Assembly: GCA_002337925.1 (NCBI GenBank)
Contig: DDHB01000035.1
Coordinates: 17,949-23,525 of the forward strand
DNA length: 5,577 nt
Source: Sporomusaceae bacterium UBA1887
Lineage (GTDB): Bacteria > Bacillota > Negativicutes > Sporomusales > DSM-15969
Direction: 5' to 3'
In this document: positions 3,915 to 5,577 of the stretch, piece after piece
Numbering within the stretch: position 1 is the first letter of the stretch
Layout of the letters: every line of letters starts with the position of its first letter
Position numbers and translations under genes: made by a program
Notes under the pieces: model-generated
The model's database searches: none
Seen by the model: only the letters and a program-made list of their open reading frames with translations
Told to the model about the DNA's origin: nothing

Positions 3915-5577
3915 TTATTTGCCAATCGGCAATGATTCCTGCTTTGCTTGCTGTTCAGCTCTAATTGCGATCCAGGTGCGGACCGCATCGCTGATAACGA
4001 AAACAACCAAAACAATCATAATGGCACTGGCTCCGGCCAGCAGATAATTATTTTTCGGCAAATAGTTAGTGGTAATATTCATATAACCTGCAGCAACAGT
4101 AGTAACTGCCAGGAAACACATCGGCGTAATGGTCGTCCAGGCATATCTGCCTTTGCCCATCCGATAAAGCACGGTTGTCCCGATTGCCAAAGCCATGCTG
4201 GCAAGCAATTGATTGGCAACTCCAAACAGCGGCCAAATGGTCGAAATCGATCCGCCGTAGAGCAGATATCCCCAGGCTAAAGATACAGCTGCGCTGGCAA
4301 AAATAATACCAGGTGTCCAGTGCACATTTTTTAAAGGAGCATACATCATGCCACCTAACTCTTGCACAAGATAACGTCCGACGCGGGTACCGGCATCAAT
4401 TGTAGTGAGAATGAAGAGGGCCTCGAACATGATGGCAAAATGATACCAAAAGGACATCAATCCGCTCATGCCAGGAATTTGTGCAAAAATATGAGCCATA
4501 CCGACTGCAAGTGAAACCGCGCCGCCAGGTCGGCCAGCTACGTTCTCACCTACCATTTGGGAAAGAACAGGCAATTCCTGAACCTGCATACCGAGCGTAT
4601 TGAAAACAGCCGGTGTCGTATTAATTGCAAAGTAATCGGCAGGAATCAGACTAGTTGCAGCAATAAGGGCCATAAGAGCGACAAAGGACTCAACAAGCAT
4701 ACCGCCAAAGCCGACAACCCGGATTTCTGCTTCATTTGCTAACATCTTTGGTGTTGTTCCTGTACCGATGAGCGCATGGAATCCGGAAATCGCTCCACAG
4801 GCGATAGTAATAAACATAAAGGGCCATACCGGTCCGGGAATAATCGGGCCGCCGCCATATATAAACGGCGTGAGAGCAGGCATATGAATTTCCGGTCTAA
4901 CAATAACAATCCCCACCGCCAGGGCCAATATCGTACCTATTTTCATATATGTGCTCAAGTAATCACGAGGCGCCAGCAGCAGCCATACAGGCAAAGCAGC
5001 CGCTACGAATCCATAAATAGCCATCATAATTGAAATCTGTCCGCGCGTAAAAGTAAAGTACGGTGCCAAAGCGGATTGTTGGACCCATGGACCAACAAAT
5101 ACGGCAGCAAGTACTAAGGTTACACCGATAAAAGATCCTTCACCGATCCGTCCAGGACGGATATAACGGAGGTAAAGACCGACAAAGATAGCAATGGGAA
5201 TGGTAGCGGCAACAGTAAAGGTACCCCAGGGGCTGTCATAAAGTGCATTTACTACCGCAATACCAAGACCTGCCATGGTAATAATCAAAATGAAGAGCAC
5301 GGCAATACTCGTAGCAAGGCCGGAGGCTTTGCTGATTTCTTTTTTAGCAATTTCAGCAACTGACATGCCATCGTGCCGAACAGAAGCAAATAATATAATC
5401 ATGTCATGAACTGCACCGGCTGCTACAGCGCCAATTAACAGCCACAGCGTACCTGGAAGGTAGCCGAATTGAGCGGCAAGCACCGGGCCAACCAGCGGTC
5501 CAGCCCCTGCTATAGCAGCAAAATGATGGCCAAAGGTCACCCACTTATTTGTTGGTACATAATCACGTCCGTCATTC
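3915..5577 (-). CDS. cstA: CstA-family pyruvate/peptide transporter (5' end outside window)
   Basis: This integral membrane transporter belongs to the CstA/BtsT family. In E. coli, members import pyruvate by proton symport; older work proposed peptides. The visible 553 residues begin in frame at the window edge with NDGRDYVPTNKW and then GHHFAAIAGAGPLVGPVLAAQ, the family hallmark. Later hallmarks are LRYIRPGRIGE, PVWLLLAPRDYL, ACGAISGFHALIGTGTTPK, FWYHFAIMFEALFILTTIDAGTR and WPLFGVANQLLA. Many hydrophobic segments alternate with short loops across its length. The GTG at 5540 is not the start, because homologous sequence continues upstream of it; by comparison with E. coli roughly 50-75 residues are missing. 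Both the loop before the FWYHF motif and the C-terminal tail are shorter than in the 701-residue E. coli CstA, as in many Firmicutes versions. The promoter is outside the window. The substrate is inferred from the family only. Confidence 0.95.
   Translation of the reverse strand, partial: NDGRDYVPTNKWVTFGHHFAAIAGAGPLVGPVLAAQFGYLPGTLWLLIGAVAAGAVHDMIILFASVRHDGMSVAEIAKKEISKASGLATSIAVLFILIITMAGLGIAVVNALYDSPWGTFTVAATIPIAIFVGLYLRYIRPGRIGEGSFIGVTLVLAAVFVGPWVQQSALAPYFTFTRGQISIMMAIYGFVAAALPVWLLLAPRDYLSTYMKIGTILALAVGIVIVRPEIHMPALTPFIYGGGPIIPGPVWPFMFITIACGAISGFHALIGTGTTPKMLANEAEIRVVGFGGMLVESFVALMALIAATSLIPADYFAINTTPAVFNTLGMQVQELPVLSQMVGENVAGRPGGAVSLAVGMAHIFAQIPGMSGLMSFWYHFAIMFEALFILTTIDAGTRVGRYLVQELGGMMYAPLKNVHWTPGIIFASAAVSLAWGYLLYGGSISTIWPLFGVANQLLASMALAIGTTVLYRMGKGRYAWTTITPMCFLAVTTVAAGYMNITTNYLPKNNYLLAGASAIMIVLVVFVISDAVRTWIAIRAEQQAKQESLPIGK

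Noticed and set aside
3948..5033. Three plus-strand open frames opposite cstA
   Set aside because: They lie antisense to a strongly recognised transporter and give Asn/Ser/Arg-rich low-quality translations typical of the opposite strand of a membrane-protein gene.
5538..5540. GTG at 5540 as the cstA start
   Set aside because: Twelve further in-frame codons up to the window edge match the conserved CstA N-terminal region, so the gene continues outside the window.

Overview
The window looks like the chromosome of an endospore-forming Firmicute with C5-pathway heme synthesis, most likely a Negativicutes member of the Sporomusa/Pelosinus type. The reasons are two small spore-coat-type genes, clean Shine-Dalgarno sites, a low-to-mid GC content, and short dispersed repeats of a kind I associate from memory with that family. 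The taxonomic call is an inference; the genes themselves are well supported.

Layout. Bases 1-360 carry no real gene. They hold the right end of a short dispersed element (1-46) and two copies of a 101-bp direct repeat (71-171 and 215-315, 94/101 identical). On the plus strand follow hemL (361-1674, glutamate-1-semialdehyde aminomutase) and, 32 bp later, a cysteine-free Crp/Fnr-family regulator (1707-2390). This probable two-gene operon ends in a strong terminator (2389-2417). Immediately after the T-run lies a 181-bp MITE-like element with imperfect terminal inverted repeats and a long internal hairpin (2418-2598). Its right end matches bases 1-46, so the operon is bracketed by two members of one repeat family in the same orientation.

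The rest is on the minus strand. It contains a PerR-type Fur-family regulator (2658-3083) with its own terminator, a promoter and AT-rich inverted-repeat candidate operators; a two-gene spore coat operon (3236-3571 and 3585-3782) with a perfect 15-bp terminator stem and a possible forespore-sigma promoter; and the C-terminal 553 residues of a CstA-family pyruvate/peptide transporter (3915-5577), cut by the window edge.

How they fit together. HemL supplies 5-aminolevulinate for tetrapyrroles, and its co-transcribed Crp/Fnr protein may tie that supply, or something else, to a metabolic signal. PerR-type repressors are known to control heme genes in Bacillus, but no operator is visible at hemL here, so that link is only suggestive. 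The coat pair and cstA look like independent units. I found no convincing new multi-gene system; the most interesting items are the repeats, the sporulation promoter and the residue-level features of the two regulators.
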